The notes under the pieces are model-generated. The model was not told the DNA's origin, did no database searches, and worked only from the letters and a program-made list of their open reading frames with translations. Shown one piece after another: positions 32,985 through 44,543 of a DNA stretch of 64,000 nt. Position 1 is the first letter of the stretch. Each line of letters begins with the position of its first letter. The stretch is taken from positions 4,664,501 to 4,728,500 of the forward strand of contig JAQPZY010001628.1 of assembly GCA_029931535.1 (NCBI GenBank). The letters are read 5' to 3'. The position numbers were made by a program, and so were the translations under genes. The stretch comes from Margaritifera margaritifera. Lineage: Eukaryota > Mollusca > Bivalvia > Unionida > Margaritiferidae.

Positions 32985-33170
32985 GTGAAACCAACTGTGA
33001 ACAGTATAGACCCAGATCTGCCGCGGTATAATGTGTCTGTAAATCAGTGTCTTCACTAGAAAATCATTAGTAACATGAACAGTGAAGATCCTAATCTCTA
33101 GATGCATTATGCAATAGTAGAACTTGGTCTGTTCTGTGCACAGATGTATGTTATACTCTAGCCATTAAAG
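32985..33170. mobile_element. Double-hairpin MITE, copy 3 (decayed)
   Basis: It contains AGTATAGACCCAGATCTGCC, GATGCATTATGCAATAG, CTTGGTCTGTTCTGTGCA and a spacer with ATCATTAGTAACATGAACAG in the order seen in the better copies. The inverted arms have largely lost their pairing. Confidence 0.6.
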
Positions 33171-33204
33171 TACTTGCACTTACATGTACGTGTATGCAGT
33201 AGCA

Positions 33205-33320
33205 CAGTGGTTCTCAAACTTTGCTTGATAGCGACCCTAAATACCAATTTTCTCGACCAAAAATGCAGTACCGGTTTTGGATAGCCAGGGTCCTCGCGAC
33301 CCTGGGTTTGGGAACCACTG
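33205..33320. mobile_element. hAT (Charlie-type) MITE with perfect target duplication
   Basis: The 116-bp element starts CAGTGGTTCTCAAACTTTG and ends TGGGTTTGGGAACCACTG, so the terminal inverted repeats are CAGTGGTTCTCAAAC and CAGTGGTTCCCAAAC. It is flanked by an exact 8-bp direct repeat CAGTAGCA (33197-33204 and 33321-33328). The termini match the well-known CAGTGGTTCTCAAAC ends of hAT-Charlie elements (family knowledge). It has no coding capacity. Confidence 0.93.
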
Positions 33321-33588
33321 CAGTAGCAGATGTTACTGGAAAGCGCTCAGTATCTTTAACCTTGACATAGTACGAGATAAAACCTGAAACGGTTTCATAA
33401 CTTGTAATGAAGTGTTTTTGACTTGACATTTTGCTCTCAACTCGAAAAATAAATTACTCAATAGGTCAATAAATGTATTCAGCACTGCTGATATAATATG
33501 CCTTAAAATTAGACACAAGGGTATCTCATCCTCAAGGAGAGCAATTTCTAAAGCACGAGTTAAACCAGCTCAACCAATCACTTTGCAT

Positions 33589-33761
33589 GGCTGGGGAGCC
33601 GCGTCGGACTCGTAATCCAAGTGTCGCGGGTTCGATACCCGCCTAGTCTAGTCCGGGTAGGCTGCCTCATTGGTTCCTTGGGAAAGGCGCTTAGCTCCCA
33701 TTTCCTCGGCACGATAAAGCCAATAATGTGTTGAAAGTGCCCTTAAAACCAAGAAAATAAA
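33589..33761 (+). mobile_element. tRNA-derived SINE, family 1
   Basis: The tRNA-like head has GAGCCGCGTCGGACTCGTAA and a B box in GCGGGTTCGATACCCGCC. The body has TTCCTTGGGAAAGGCGCTTA and CCATTTCCTCGGCAC, which corresponds to the core of the 9.4 kb SINE. The flanks CACTTTGCAT and CACTCTGCAT (33579-33588 and 33762-33771) are a target duplication with one mismatch. The anticodon region is not part of a complete cloverleaf, so it is not a tRNA gene. Confidence 0.85.
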
Positions 33762-33771
33762 CACTCTGCAT

Positions 33772-36550
33772 TGCAAATATGCCAACTTCATGTTTAGAAC
33801 TGCCTCTTGTATGTTAACTTGGCTTAACTTAGAAAACCACAGAACCAGATTTACCATTACACATTTGCCAGGATAACGAAGCACATAAACAACGTAAACA
33901 CTCATCTTATTCTTAATGCAAAATGAGGTCGTGCCCACATTTCAATAAAAACATTCTTTTCACGAAGGCAAAAATGTTTTTTTTAGACAAAGCATTACAA
34001 GAAAATGACTTACAAGTATCACATCTATAATCTACATAGGAAAAGTCTTTGTTTTTGGTTGCTCTATGAAGTAAGGCGTGGATCTTTGCTGTGTTTAAAC
34101 AATGCCCATCATACTTGTGTGTAAGTTTGTATGCAACAGATTCCTAAAAGTTGCTTGATAATCAAATCGTCCTTCGCGAGATTAACAAGGCAGGTGGTTG
34201 TAAAAACTGCTTTGGACTAAATAGGGTTGTAACTAAGTTAAATTAGGTCTAAGATTGGATCACTGATATGGGTCATTTTTATGTGGGAACAGGAAACAGT
34301 GAAAGATCTACCACAACACAAGATAACCTTGTTTTGTTTTGCTTTCCATGAAATGTTTTCTAATTTCCTGCTTTAGCTCAGTTGCTCATGGTACCTTTGA
34401 CCCTTTTTGTGACCAGTGGAGAATCATGCCTTCCTTAAATTTATAACAGTTGAAAAAGGTAATTCTAAAATTCAGTCTTTAAGGTGAACTTAAAACGTGA
34501 ATATAGTTTGTATTAAAGTCCTTGTGACTGATAATAGATGTGTTTTTTAATCAAAATTTACCAGTATTTTTACAAAACTTACTCATAAAGATTTTTGTTT
34601 GTAAAAAAAAGTAACAATCAAAAGAATGATGGATACGGAGTGAAAGGCAGTCTTTTGATATTTTTTTAAATATTTGTTATAAATATCTTAAATAAAGAAA
34701 ACTGGCAATTTTGATATAAAACAGTTATACCCTAGTTTTGCGTCCAATATCAATTGTCACGTACATTTGGAGGAAATCATTAAACTATTAACAGCAAATC
34801 CCAGCCTCAACTTACCGTGATGTGAATAATATGACGCAATTCGTATTGTAATTGTAACAAAAGCATTTTTTTTTCTCATAGGTCCCTATTCAGCATCTGC
34901 TTATATTGATGAGGTTGCGATATACTTTCCAAACCTTTTACAATTTTAAAGCCAAAAAGGGAAACAATTGTATTTAAATGCAATATGTAATTTTTCCTGA
35001 TTTGGTTTTCATTCCGAAGAAGAAATCTCAACGGCATACATAAAAAGACGAGCTTCTCTTTGTGTTTGCTTTTCTCAAGACAAGCCAGACTTATGTATTA
35101 GATAATCATGGGCGCATTACTGTGTTCTAAAACAGATTTTATAGCGATGTATCTATGTCTTGCCAGACACGTACTAGTGAAAGCAGACGCTGCGCATGCT
35201 GCCCGAAGTTTCATCTACCGGTGTGATGTTTAGTGTCTATCGGGTCTACATCATAAACTGAGTTCATCAGCACTGAATAACCGAGAAAATGCAAGAAAAC
35301 AAAACTTTAAAACAATATATTTTAACTTTCGATAAACTCATTCTCTGGCAAAGTGATCTCAAAATACCCTGGACAGGGCCATGAGTGTCTTAACGTCTTG
35401 GTTTCCAGGTTTGTGGTCATATGACTACATTAAGCCAAGCTCGCAAATTTCTCCAGTCATGTCTGAATCTCCTAATTGGATATTTCACATACTTAGTAAT
35501 GATTAATCGGCTCATTGAGTATAATTAATATACCTTTAAAAAAAAAATCACCCGAACTTTAGACCCTTTGATTTAAAGACAAAAATTAAATAGACCAAAT
35601 TATTCCTTCAGTATTCAGCCGACCTCATTATTAACACCAACCTGGTGATAAGGCCACTTTTTCTTGTAGTCAGTGGAGTAGTCTTATTAGCGAGGTATTC
35701 TTGTATTTTCAAGCCCTTTATATCTTTTGATTTGATCCCAGTGTGACAATATTTAATTTTTGTTAGACTTGAACTATAATGGGAATCATTCAAGATATTT
35801 CTTTCACATCAATTCTTTGTTAGCCATAAACCCTTTCTCTGTTAATACAGTTAATTCGATCTGCCTTATTACTTCTCAATGCATTCGATAGGTCCAGTCT
35901 TGTAACATGATCGGGTAACTTATATGTAAAACTGTTTCTTTTATCAATCATACAAATTTGTTTTACGCTTGTCATTCGATATAAGTAATTTTCTTCTCAT
36001 AAAACCTCTTTTAAGCCCGCTATTGGGAACACTGTACAGCTAACTGTATGTATGTAATCTCTCTTAAAACCATAATTTATCTTGGAGAGGGATATGTTCT
36101 ATAAGTTTATACTGTTTGAGAAGAAAACAAAATACCACTGAAATGCCAACAGGTGCAATTTGATTTTTGATAGAGTTCTTGGCAAACATCTATAAAAAAA
36201 AAAAACATTCCTCTGAATAAATTTTCTATCGAAATTAATGAGAATCAGAAGCAATTTCTTTCCTACCTTCCTAGTTAATTTACTGCTTGATTAGAAGTAA
36301 CTGTGAGGGAAATGCAAATACTGGACTTTCTTTTCATTACATTTTTTACAATTTATTTCAATCCCTTCTCGCTACTTTGTGTGAAATGTCTGACAATGAT
36401 CTGTCAAAATCCTATGAAACGTGAGTTCAGTGTTGAAGACTATCTTTGGACAAATTGGATATTTGATACACCAACAAATAGGCGCAGCGTTTTCATTGTG
36501 TTATCTTATATGCAGGTGTCCAGAGATTTGTTTGCCCCAACTCATTTCTC
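33772..36550. other. Long unassigned AT-rich stretch
   Basis: About 2.8 kb without a gene, array or element that I can support. Open frames are short. Confidence 0.4.
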
Positions 36551-36555
36551 TACAC

Positions 36556-36835
36556 CAGGGGCGGATCCAGAAATATCGTTTAGTATTGTTGGGATGGGGG
36601 GGGGGGGGGGGGGCTAAACAGTAGGCGAGGTATCTGCGAGCGAAGCCCACAGAAGCTCTGCATTTTAAGCGTTTCCAGGGCATAATTTTAACCATCTAAC
36701 TGTAACAACAACAACACAAACAAAAAAGAAAAACATGGGCGGGAGAGGCGGGCAATGCCTCAGCCCCACTACTCACCCTCCCCACTCCCCTCCCCTCCCC
36801 CTCCCCCCCCCCCCCTCGCTCCCCGATCCGCCGCT
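36556..36835. mobile_element. Probable hAT-type MITE with poly-G and poly-C arms
   Basis: The left end reads CAGGGGCGGATCCAG and the right end CGATCCGCCGCTG, complement CAGCGGCGGATCG, an imperfect inverted pair. A poly-G run (about 36597-36613) on the left faces a poly-C run (about 36803-36815) on the right. It is non-coding. The 8 bp on the two sides do not match, so the borders or class are uncertain. Confidence 0.5.
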
Positions 36836-37004
36836 GTATCCCTGTATATGATTCTGACCACTGACACCGCCTTACGGTATACAAAGAAAGCCGATTCCTT
36901 GGCGGTTTCTCTATTATAGGTCAAAGGACCGGTTATTGTCGGTGTCCAAAAGTCAGCACCATTCACGACATGAAAATTAGTGCCGCTAAGTCTTGGTTCA
37001 AGAT
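36836..37004. other. Unassigned DNA
   Basis: A short stretch between the MITE and the 3' end of LINE relic B. Nothing recognised. Confidence 0.4.
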
Positions 37005-37795
37005 TCAAGATTTTATTCACAACAGAAAATGGCATAGGGGATATTAACATATATGTACAATTGAACAAGAGCGAAGTGTGTACCCTTACATTCAATATAG
37101 CAAACTCTGTTGTGTCGAATTGTATTTAAGATACATACAACAAGCATAAAGCAGTACATCGAAAACATTGTTATTCAGTTAAGTATACATTGAAGAAAGA
37201 ATTATACATTTTAAACTATTACATGAATTTGTCCAAATTCTGTCGAGATGGACAAACACTTTAAATAAAGATACAAAGAATTTTCAGTTTTTTATTATTC
37301 TATATTTGTAAGTATGGTCTATTAAATATTGTTTTTCTATTAAATGTGAATGTTCTTCTCTAAAAGTATTTAATTCGAATAAAATATTAAATTCGTCACT
37401 TAATTGATGTTTTGTCCACAAAGGACAGTCAATCTTCATGAGGAATGTTATGCCATTGGCCTGTTTGTATAGGGTCAATAATGATTGCTGCTCTGTTCTA
37501 AATTTGTCAAACGTTTTATATACTTTCCGGTAAACAGATTAGCTATTGTTCTAAACTGAAGCCTCTGGATCAATTGCTTATCTACGAATTCCAAATTTTA
37601 TAAGACTGATCCCGTAGTCGCCTCTCAATATCTCTAACAATCCGTAATGGACTAAGTGAAAGATTTTCCTGTTCATGCCATTTAATATGCGACAGCCCTG
37701 TGTCATTGAGTACTTTCCTAACGTTAGTTATCTATCAACTTTGATAGTTCTGATTGAAAAAATAATGTCGATGCAGAGCTAGTAGGTACATACAA
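37005..37795 (-). mobile_element. LINE relic B, C-terminus and 3' UTR
   Basis: The minus strand reads KVLNDTGLSHIKWHEQENLS, SPLRIVRDIERRLRDQ, QFRTIANLFTGKY, then KIDCPLWTKHQLSDEFNIL and FELNTFREEHSHL. This order, with a degraded CPLC-type cysteine motif and DEF--ILEC, is the C-terminal region of CR1/jockey-type LINEs (family knowledge). The 3' end has AATAAAATCTTGAATCTTG (plus strand 37008-37029), a repeated TTGAATC tail typical of such elements. Everything upstream of the C-terminal domain is missing, as expected for 5'-truncated insertion. Confidence 0.8.
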
Positions 37796-38805
37796 TTAGT
37801 CAAATTTCTGTGTACCATATAGTTTCCGACAGAGAATCCCTTGAGACTGAATAATGCTGTTTTCAACTAAAAGCCCTACACCTTCCACGTCTTGTGTTCG
37901 AATCCTGCCATGGAATTCATAAAACCTTTCGAGTATGAGACCTAAACTAAGGTGCAGAACTCAAGTTATATAAATCATGGTTCAGTGAAAACTTTAGAAC
38001 TCAAGCTATAGAAATCTTGGTTCCATGAAAACTGCAAAAGTCAAGCTATAGAAATCATGGCTCCATGAAAACAAAAGATTTAGAAATTGCAAGAAAATAA
38101 GAGCAAGATCTGACAATTACCATCAGTAGTTTGGGACCTCGAGTTTCTAGTATTTTCTCAGTCTCAGATGTGAAGGCCTCGTAACACCTCGATCTTTTCG
38201 GCGAAAAAACATGCGAAAAGACACTAAGTGTTTAGGGTGCCGTATTATCATAGCCCAGAAGCTGTTAGATTTTGTAAAGTGATCGAAGAAGAAAATAGTG
38301 TAAATACTGGCGTTATTAATAGTCGACAATGCATATTTGATTCGTAAGTTATCCACTTCTGTGATTATCACATCTGCTGTTATTCCATGCACTTGCATTG
38401 GTTGCATTGACTTCTACATGCATCTACCCAGCAAAGACACAGACACGCAGATCCGGACAAACAGGCAGCATCCTCTGAGTAAAGGCATATGTATTACACA
38501 AGTACAACACAATTATATGATATATGGAAATACAATTATCTTTCATATTAATCAAAGCGGAAGATGTAACTTATTATCTAATCTTTTAGTTCCAAAATTC
38601 GTCCACTCATATAAATAATTAGATACACTGGATCCTCACAATATCGTGCCAGGTTGTTGTGATTGACAGGCGCGAGACTTTTGCTGATGGAAAAATAATC
38701 ATGCACGCTCCAGCAGCATATAAATATAATTACCATACTTGACTAATCTAAGTTTATTTTCACGCGCAAATTGGAAAACTGAATGGGACATTACTTTTGT
38801 CATAA
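37796..38805. other. Unassigned DNA with a weak internal repeat
   Basis: About three diverged units of roughly 44 bp lie at 37945-38075 (words GAACTCAAG or AAGTCAAGCTATAGAAATC, ATGGTTCAGTGAAAACT). No gene is recognised. Confidence 0.4.
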
Positions 38806-38813
38806 GATATAGG

Positions 38814-39068
38814 GAGGGCCGGCACGAAGCAATACGGCGTCCTGTGCGAAACAGACATTTGGCGCCCCCCCCCCCCCCCCGATTTGTATTAAAACTTCGG
38901 AAACATTTATAAAATAAAAAAATTCTCAGTTGAGGAAAAACAAAGGTTTCGTTTCATTTTAGCTCCCTTGTCTGATATTTGTGTACCTTTTCTTCTCCGA
39001 TTTGGCGCCCCTCTTAAAACGGCTCCCTGTGCAAGCGCACTGCTCGCACATAGCTTGCGCCAGCCCTG
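38814..39068. mobile_element. hAT-type MITE with perfect target duplication
   Basis: The 255-bp element starts GAGGGCCGGCACGAAGC and ends GCTTGCGCCAGCCCTG, whose complement is CAGGGCTGGCGCAAGC. The two sides carry the exact 8-bp direct repeat GATATAGG (38806-38813 and 39069-39076). The terminal CAGGGCCGGC type and 8-bp duplication are hAT features (family knowledge). A poly-C run interrupts it and TTTGGCGCCC occurs twice inside. It has no coding capacity. Confidence 0.9.
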
Positions 39069-39218
39069 GATATAGGTATGAAATCAGTTGTGCGTCGCAT
39101 TTTATCAAACACTGTCCCGAGTACAAAATGCGGGTTAGAGTGACCATCCTGGTTTGAGAAATTTTTTTAAATGTTCAGTGTCTGGGGGAAGTAGTTGTAT
39201 TGAACAGGGCTAGATACA

Positions 39219-39435
39219 TATCGTATATACTCCCTTATACGTGAAGTCCAACTGCAAACTGCACAGACCCAGATCTGCCGTCGCATAATTCCCCGGCAGA
39301 TCTGGGTCTGTGCAGTTCGTTAGGAATAATCAGTACAACAAGCAACATAGACATTGATCTGTCTGCGCATTATGCAGATCAGGGTCTATGTTGTTTGCAG
39401 TTGGACTCGACTTACAGGAGAGTACGTACGGTATT
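39219..39435. mobile_element. Double-hairpin MITE, copy 4 (best preserved)
   Basis: The outer inverted repeats span about 40 bp (left TATCGTATATACTCCC and AAGTCCAACTGCAAACTG, right CAGTTGGACTCG and GGAGAGTACGTACGGTA). Arm 1 pairs CACAGACCCAGATCTGCC with GGCAGATCTGGGTCTGTG. Arm 2 pairs CAACATAGACATTGATCTG with CAGATCAGGGTCTATGTTG around CGCATTATG. The arms are joined by AGGAATAATCAGTACAACAA. It has no coding capacity. Confidence 0.85.
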
Positions 39436-40160
39436 TCAAAGGCAACTTAAAATCGGTTTCTTACAGCCTACAGCCTAATCTTTCTTTTAAAAATATGTTT
39501 CATCTTTTCATTATTTAAGTATTTCATAACGAAAAATCCTTTCAAATGATATATTAAAAAGGAATGATCCATGCTGTTACACATTTGCAATAAAAATAAT
39601 TAAACATGGTTAATAGTGTCTACCTTTTCGGAAAACTCTGTTTAAAAAATGGAACTTCCACCACAAATTTCGTACGAGCAACGAATTCGTTACATCTTTT
39701 CCAACACCTACTGTAACGTTTAAATCTGCATTGCTGGTCGGCCTAGTGAGGGTATGATGCTACTGGTGGATGTCGTTGACACTGCTATTTATTTATTTAT
39801 TTATTTGTTTATTCCTATTACTATAAATTCCAGTTATCCATTAGACCATAGGCTTACAGAATTTTATAACATGCATTTGACTTCCAGTGAAATATAACCT
39901 AGACTTAAATCTATTATAGTCCATTGTAAAATATTTTGTTTTTACCAATTACAAAGTTAGCTTTGAAAGCTGGTTACTGGAACACATATCTCCTGAATGT
40001 CAAGCGGGTTTAGAGAGAGTCTTGTTACATGTTGAGCCTTCTTCATATCTTATTCGGACATGTTCATGTGTTCATCCTTATGGAAGAGGTAACAAGGTTA
40101 GTTGGTGGACACATTAGATTTAGAATCGTGAGGCCCGAGATTCCTGGTGACCACTGGTCC
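39436..40160. other. Unassigned AT-rich DNA
   Basis: A short ATTT repeat lies at 39784-39806. No gene recognised. Confidence 0.4.
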
Positions 40161-40408
40161 GGGAGCCCTCGGTGGCCGAGTGGTCTAAGGCGTTTGCCTT
40201 TACAGATCACTGACATCTCACCTCAATCCGCGTAGGTTCGAGTCTCGGGCTCGGCCAACGTGGGTATGTGAGAAAGCTTGCTAGTAGCTTCCCGTGGGTC
40301 GGTGGTTCTTCCCGAGGTTTTCTCGGGTTCTTCCTCCACCAAATATACAGGCCGCCATGTATAGCCTATATTGTGCTGAAAAATGGCGTTAAAAACCCCA
40401 AAACAACC
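40161..40408 (+). mobile_element. Class II tRNA-derived SINE, family 2, copy 2
   Basis: The head CTCGGTGGCCGAGTGGTCTA and TAGGTTCGAGTCTCGGGC are the A- and B-box regions of a Leu/Ser-like tRNA. The body has AGTAGCTTCCCGTGGGTCGG, GGTTCTTCCCGAGG and TTCTTCCTCCACCAAATATA. The tail is CTGAAAAATGGCGTTAAAAA then an A/C-rich end. It is close in sequence to the minus-strand copy at 44.3 kb. I see no clean target-site duplication. Confidence 0.88.
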
Positions 40409-40520
40409 ATTGTGGTCTGTACATTGCTCCAACTATTCCAGCTGCAGATGGGTACCATACCCTATAATGTCCCATCTGGGAAATTTGTAAACTCAGTTTC
40501 TTCGAGCAGGAGCAGAATCG

Positions 40521-40720
40521 GTAAGAGTTAGATTCATGTGCCACGATTGGGAGTTAGATTCATGTGCCACGATTGGGATCTAGAAGCCTCTGTATGAGTC
40601 AGATTTATGTGCCAAGATTGGGATCGAGAAGCCTCTGTAAGAGTTAGATTCATGTGTCACGATTGGGATCTAGAAGCGTCTGTAAGAGTCAGATTCATGT
40701 GCCACGATTGGATCTAGAAG
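40521..40720. repeat. 45-bp minisatellite, about 4.5 units
   Basis: The unit has GTAAGAGTTAGATTCATGTG, CCACGATTGGGATC and TAGAAGCCTCT. The first unit is internally shortened. Confidence 0.9.
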
Positions 40721-41475
40721 ATTAATATTTGAAATCTATATATAGGATATTTTCAAGGATTAAAAATAATAAAACCGTTAATTAGTAGATAACACAGAAG
40801 AAAATTTAAATATAGTAAAGAAGAAAAAAAAAAAAAAACACCTGCTCCCAAAGGACAAATACTGAAGGTCCAATATGTGACCTTTATATACTGCATTTAT
40901 GTACGTGGTAAACTGCACTTTGCTTATTTTGGAGGTGTCATGTGTAATTAGTAGACAAACACATTTTCACTATTCTTCATATAGGTTTATCTCTAGAGCA
41001 AAGCCTACAATAACATAATTTAAAATTGGAATTCTTCAAATTCCTGCGTATGGGGAATTTTCTGTTGTGTTCAGTTTTTTTTAAATTTTCTGAATTACAA
41101 AAATGAATGCATGTATTATATTCAATTATGCAGTCTTAAGATTTTTAAACTTTTCAAGGGATTCGTTTTTGTTGTTTTGGCAAATATAATCATGCGAAAT
41201 CTTACTGACTGGTTGAATCATTTACCACACACACACACATACACACACACACTTCAATGTAAACAAAACAGAGACCAGTACATGAACCTCTTTTAAACCT
41301 ATTTAGTATATTACACTTTCTTCACTAATAGCATTGGCACCTACCCTGGCCACGCAATGGAATTAATTACAGGTAGTATTTTTATATACATTTATATGAT
41401 ATTGTGAAACGGCACTACTGATGAAAACTTGACACACATTAAATTATGTTTGATGATTAAGTTTGATAAACGCGT
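40721..41475. other. Unassigned AT-rich DNA
   Basis: A short CA microsatellite lies near 41227-41251. No gene recognised. Confidence 0.4.
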
Positions 41476-41612
41476 AGAAAATAATACGAATCCAGGGTAC
41501 AGTAGAAAATGATACGAATCCACGGTACAGTAGAAAATGATACGAATCGACGGCACAGTAGAAAATGATACGAATCCACGGTACGGTAGAAAATAATACG
41601 AATCCACGGTAA
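41476..41612. repeat. 28-bp minisatellite, 5 units
   Basis: The unit is AGAAAATGATACGAATCCAC plus GGTACAGT, with few substitutions. Confidence 0.93.
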
Positions 41613-41926
41613 AATACTAGGACCGATTAGGATAACTGAATTTTTTTAAACTACCGTTATTGTTGTTGTTTTTTATTGTTGCTGTTCTTGTTGTTTTAAA
41701 CTACACTCTCAAAATACCACCTGCTGCCTTTTATTGGCCGTCTACAGAATGTCTACAGAATGTTATTTTTTAGGTAGAGGATTTTTTAATTGCTTTATAG
41801 AAACTGTTTACGTATTTTTACAGAATTTTGACATAGAAAGTTCGACGGAAAACATGTTAGTTTTAAATAGGTCTGATACAGTTTTTAACTCTCTGTTAAT
41901 TATACAATTGTAAAAGTAGCAAACAT

Positions 41927-42256
41927 TTGGTTTTGAGAATCTGGATAAAACGAAAATTTACTCGTTTGGACCGAAAAGGTAACCAACATTTGTCTCGATT
42001 TAAGGCGAAAGTAAATGTATGCATATTAGCTCCATGGCAACCGGAAATAAATGAACTGAATCGATATGCAGCACGTGCAACCTTGATAACAACTGGGTTG
42101 ATGATTTACCTGTATAGTGCACGGGATCTGTATGTTATGTTCACTAACAATAAGAAAAATATACACGATGACTATGTTTTGTACACCTGTGATTCAATAT
42201 CCATAGAAATGAGTCTTTATCAGATAAGAAAATCTGTTCTAATGATTCTTTTTACA
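41927..42256 (+). CDS. Exon-like open frame before a splice donor
   Basis: An open frame of about 110 codons, with no ATG at its start in the usual position, runs to CTTTTTACAG and the donor-like GTAAGC. The peptide has a basic start (WIKRKFTRLDRKGN, FKAKVNVCILAPW), then ELNRYAARATLITTGLMIYL and YSARDLYVMFTNNKKN. A weakly hydrophobic stretch covers GLMIYLYSA. Base composition is somewhat more balanced than in the neighbourhood. I recognise no family. It could be an internal exon or chance. Confidence 0.25.
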
Positions 42257-42269
42257 GGTAAGCGCTAAT

Positions 42270-44278
42270 ATCGTTTGTTTTCAAAGACACACGTGCTGGC
42301 TTTATTTATTTCTCTCATTATGCGCCCGGGCAACCACGCACGCACGCACGTAACAACATTTACATTAGGAACAAATCGGAACTTAAGCAGGTTACATTTT
42401 TTTAATAGTTTTATCAATCTCCACACCTCCAATTTAAAAATAAATTGTTCAAACCTTTAATAATAGTATTGTTCCATATAAAATCCATTATAAGAGATTG
42501 TTATGCACCTCTTGTAACAGGTGTACGATTTGGTTGGTTATCGTTATTTAGAGGATGATCGATGCCCGGATCGAGTAAATAATAAAATAAAATATGAAAT
42601 TTATAAATGGGATAAACAGAGATCTGAGCAGAGATATAGAATAGAATAACACGAGCCCCCGTCAGATATCGTCCTATCGGAATTCAAACAGATACCAAAG
42701 GCTACTAGTTTCAGAAGATTAATGTACTTTCTAACGGCAATTTCATCACTAACTCATTCTAACATCACACGAGACATAACAGTTTCAGTTCACGTCTTAA
42801 TTATACAAATGAATCAATGAAATTCCCTTCATGGCTTAACTACATTAGTGACAGTGAATACTCACTCAACTCATTAGAATACATGATTCATATCATTTAA
42901 GACAGGTAAATTCACACAGATTCTCGCAACTCGTATCAAATAAAGTAATGCATGAATTCTTAGAACACATGATCCCTATAACAATCAAGACGACAAATTC
43001 AAACAATTCGTCAAACTCATATCAAGAAAATTGTTGTACGAATTCAGAGAAATGAATTCAAAGAAATAGTTATACTCATATCAAGAAAATTGATTTACGA
43101 ACTTAAACAAATAAATTAAAACAAATAATTATATTGATATCAACGAATAGATGAGATTGATGCAAATACCTTGTGCTTTCAAGACTCACTCGCTTCTACC
43201 GCCAGAATAGTGTCCCTCAACTTCCAGACACCTATCCCTTGAACAATTGTTTATACGAGAGAATTTGGTCTTATTCTGCTCGGAGTCAAGAACCTTCCGG
43301 CCTTTCGCAGGAAAACTTGGACTGACTAAATTTTGCGATATGGAATATTAAAAACATGAAATATCGTCTGGGAAACACCCCCCTTATTTAGCGTAGCCAA
43401 TCAGGATTAAACATATCTACCGCCTTTTATAAATACACCCCCATCGTGGTTAGCGTAACCCTCTAGATTTCGCGCGCTATTTACATAATCGATTCTGGAA
43501 AATTTCAAAAGATGACACTACTACAACTGGTTTCACAAATAGTCTCTGCTTTGACATTTTCGATACCTAGACCCCAAATTAATCTAGCGTTTTACATCTG
43601 TCTGACCGTTATCCAACGAATGCTTAATTAAGAATCAATCGCGCCCCAAACAGGGACATTAAAACCATCGCAGTGTACCGATTTAATATGGTACCTTTCC
43701 TCATAAATCTGATTAATTGTTACGTGCCACACTGACCACAGCAATAATGCACTCTACGGAAATACATCGACAGAAATTTGCACCCTCACAGAGATCGTTT
43801 CCATAGTTGGAATAATTCCATTCTGCGAAATGATTTCCATGGATTCCGGCACAAAAATGGGAGCTAGTTCGGAGAGTAACTTCGATTGCAGAGCTTTGAG
43901 TCAATATGTGGCGCGACCAAGCTCACATCATAGCACGCATGAATTCCCACCCCACCTCCCTCGCTTATTGGCACGTTCAACATAGATGCAATGGATCATC
44001 ATTGTTTTTTCGTGTAGACACTCGGAAACGTCGCGTGATCCTACTTAGGACTATTATTAGTCATAGGTCCTACCAGGCCTCGCTTTTTCTAAGTTATTAC
44101 TTTGCAAATAAATTATCGTTTCAGTGCACTTTACAAATGTGTAATTAACACAAAGCCTATAACTTTATTGTCTTATGTATGGAAAAACAGGTCGCTTTCT
44201 ATCTGGTGTTTTATGTCTAAATTCACCACAAAACCTAAACAGTCGCTTTAAAGTTGCCGATTGATCCTATGGCATTAT
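42270..44278. other. Unassigned DNA with decayed 60-70-bp repeats
   Basis: The region 42840-43145 has about four decayed units with AACTCATATCAAGAAAATTG and ACGAATTCA. A TATAAATA lies at 43427-43434 in a more CpG-rich part (43370-43490), which could be a promoter or part of an LTR, but I found no second LTR copy and no internal genes. The open frame 43906-44148 is not recognisable. Confidence 0.35.
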
Positions 44279-44290
44279 GGCAGTCAGTTT

Positions 44291-44531
44291 GGTTGGTTGG
44301 TTGTTATGGGTTTAACGCCATTTTTCAGCACATGATAGGCTATACATAGCGGCCTGTATATTTGGTGGAGGAAGAACCCGAGAAAACCCCGCGGAGAACC
44401 ACCGACCCACGGGAAGCTACTGGCAAGCTTTCTCACATACCCACGTTGGCCAAGCCCGAGACTCGAACCCACGAGGACAGAGGTGAGATGTCAGGGATCT
44501 GTAAAGGCGAGCGCCTTAGACCCGGGCCGCC
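44291..44531 (-). mobile_element. Class II tRNA-derived SINE, family 2, copy 3
   Basis: On the minus strand the head has CCCGGGTCTAAGGCGCTCGC and GTGGGTTCGAGTCTCGGG, the body GTAGCTTCCCGTGGGTCGG and TTCTTCCTCCACCAAATATA, and the tail ends in (AACC)n. The exact 12-bp direct repeat GGCAGTCAGTTT flanks it (44279-44290 and 44532-44543). This is a textbook target-site duplication of LINE-mediated retroposition and shows the insertion is fairly young. Confidence 0.95.
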
Positions 44532-44543
44532 GGCAGTCAGTTT

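Noticed and set aside
33589..33665. A functional tRNA gene
   Set aside because: The tRNA-like head continues into a SINE body, the cloverleaf is incomplete and target duplications flank the whole unit. The same holds for the heads at 9364, 29461, 40161 and 44531.
42480..43480. A solo LTR around the TATAAATA at 43427
   Set aside because: No second copy, no clear TG...CA borders and no target duplication could be found.
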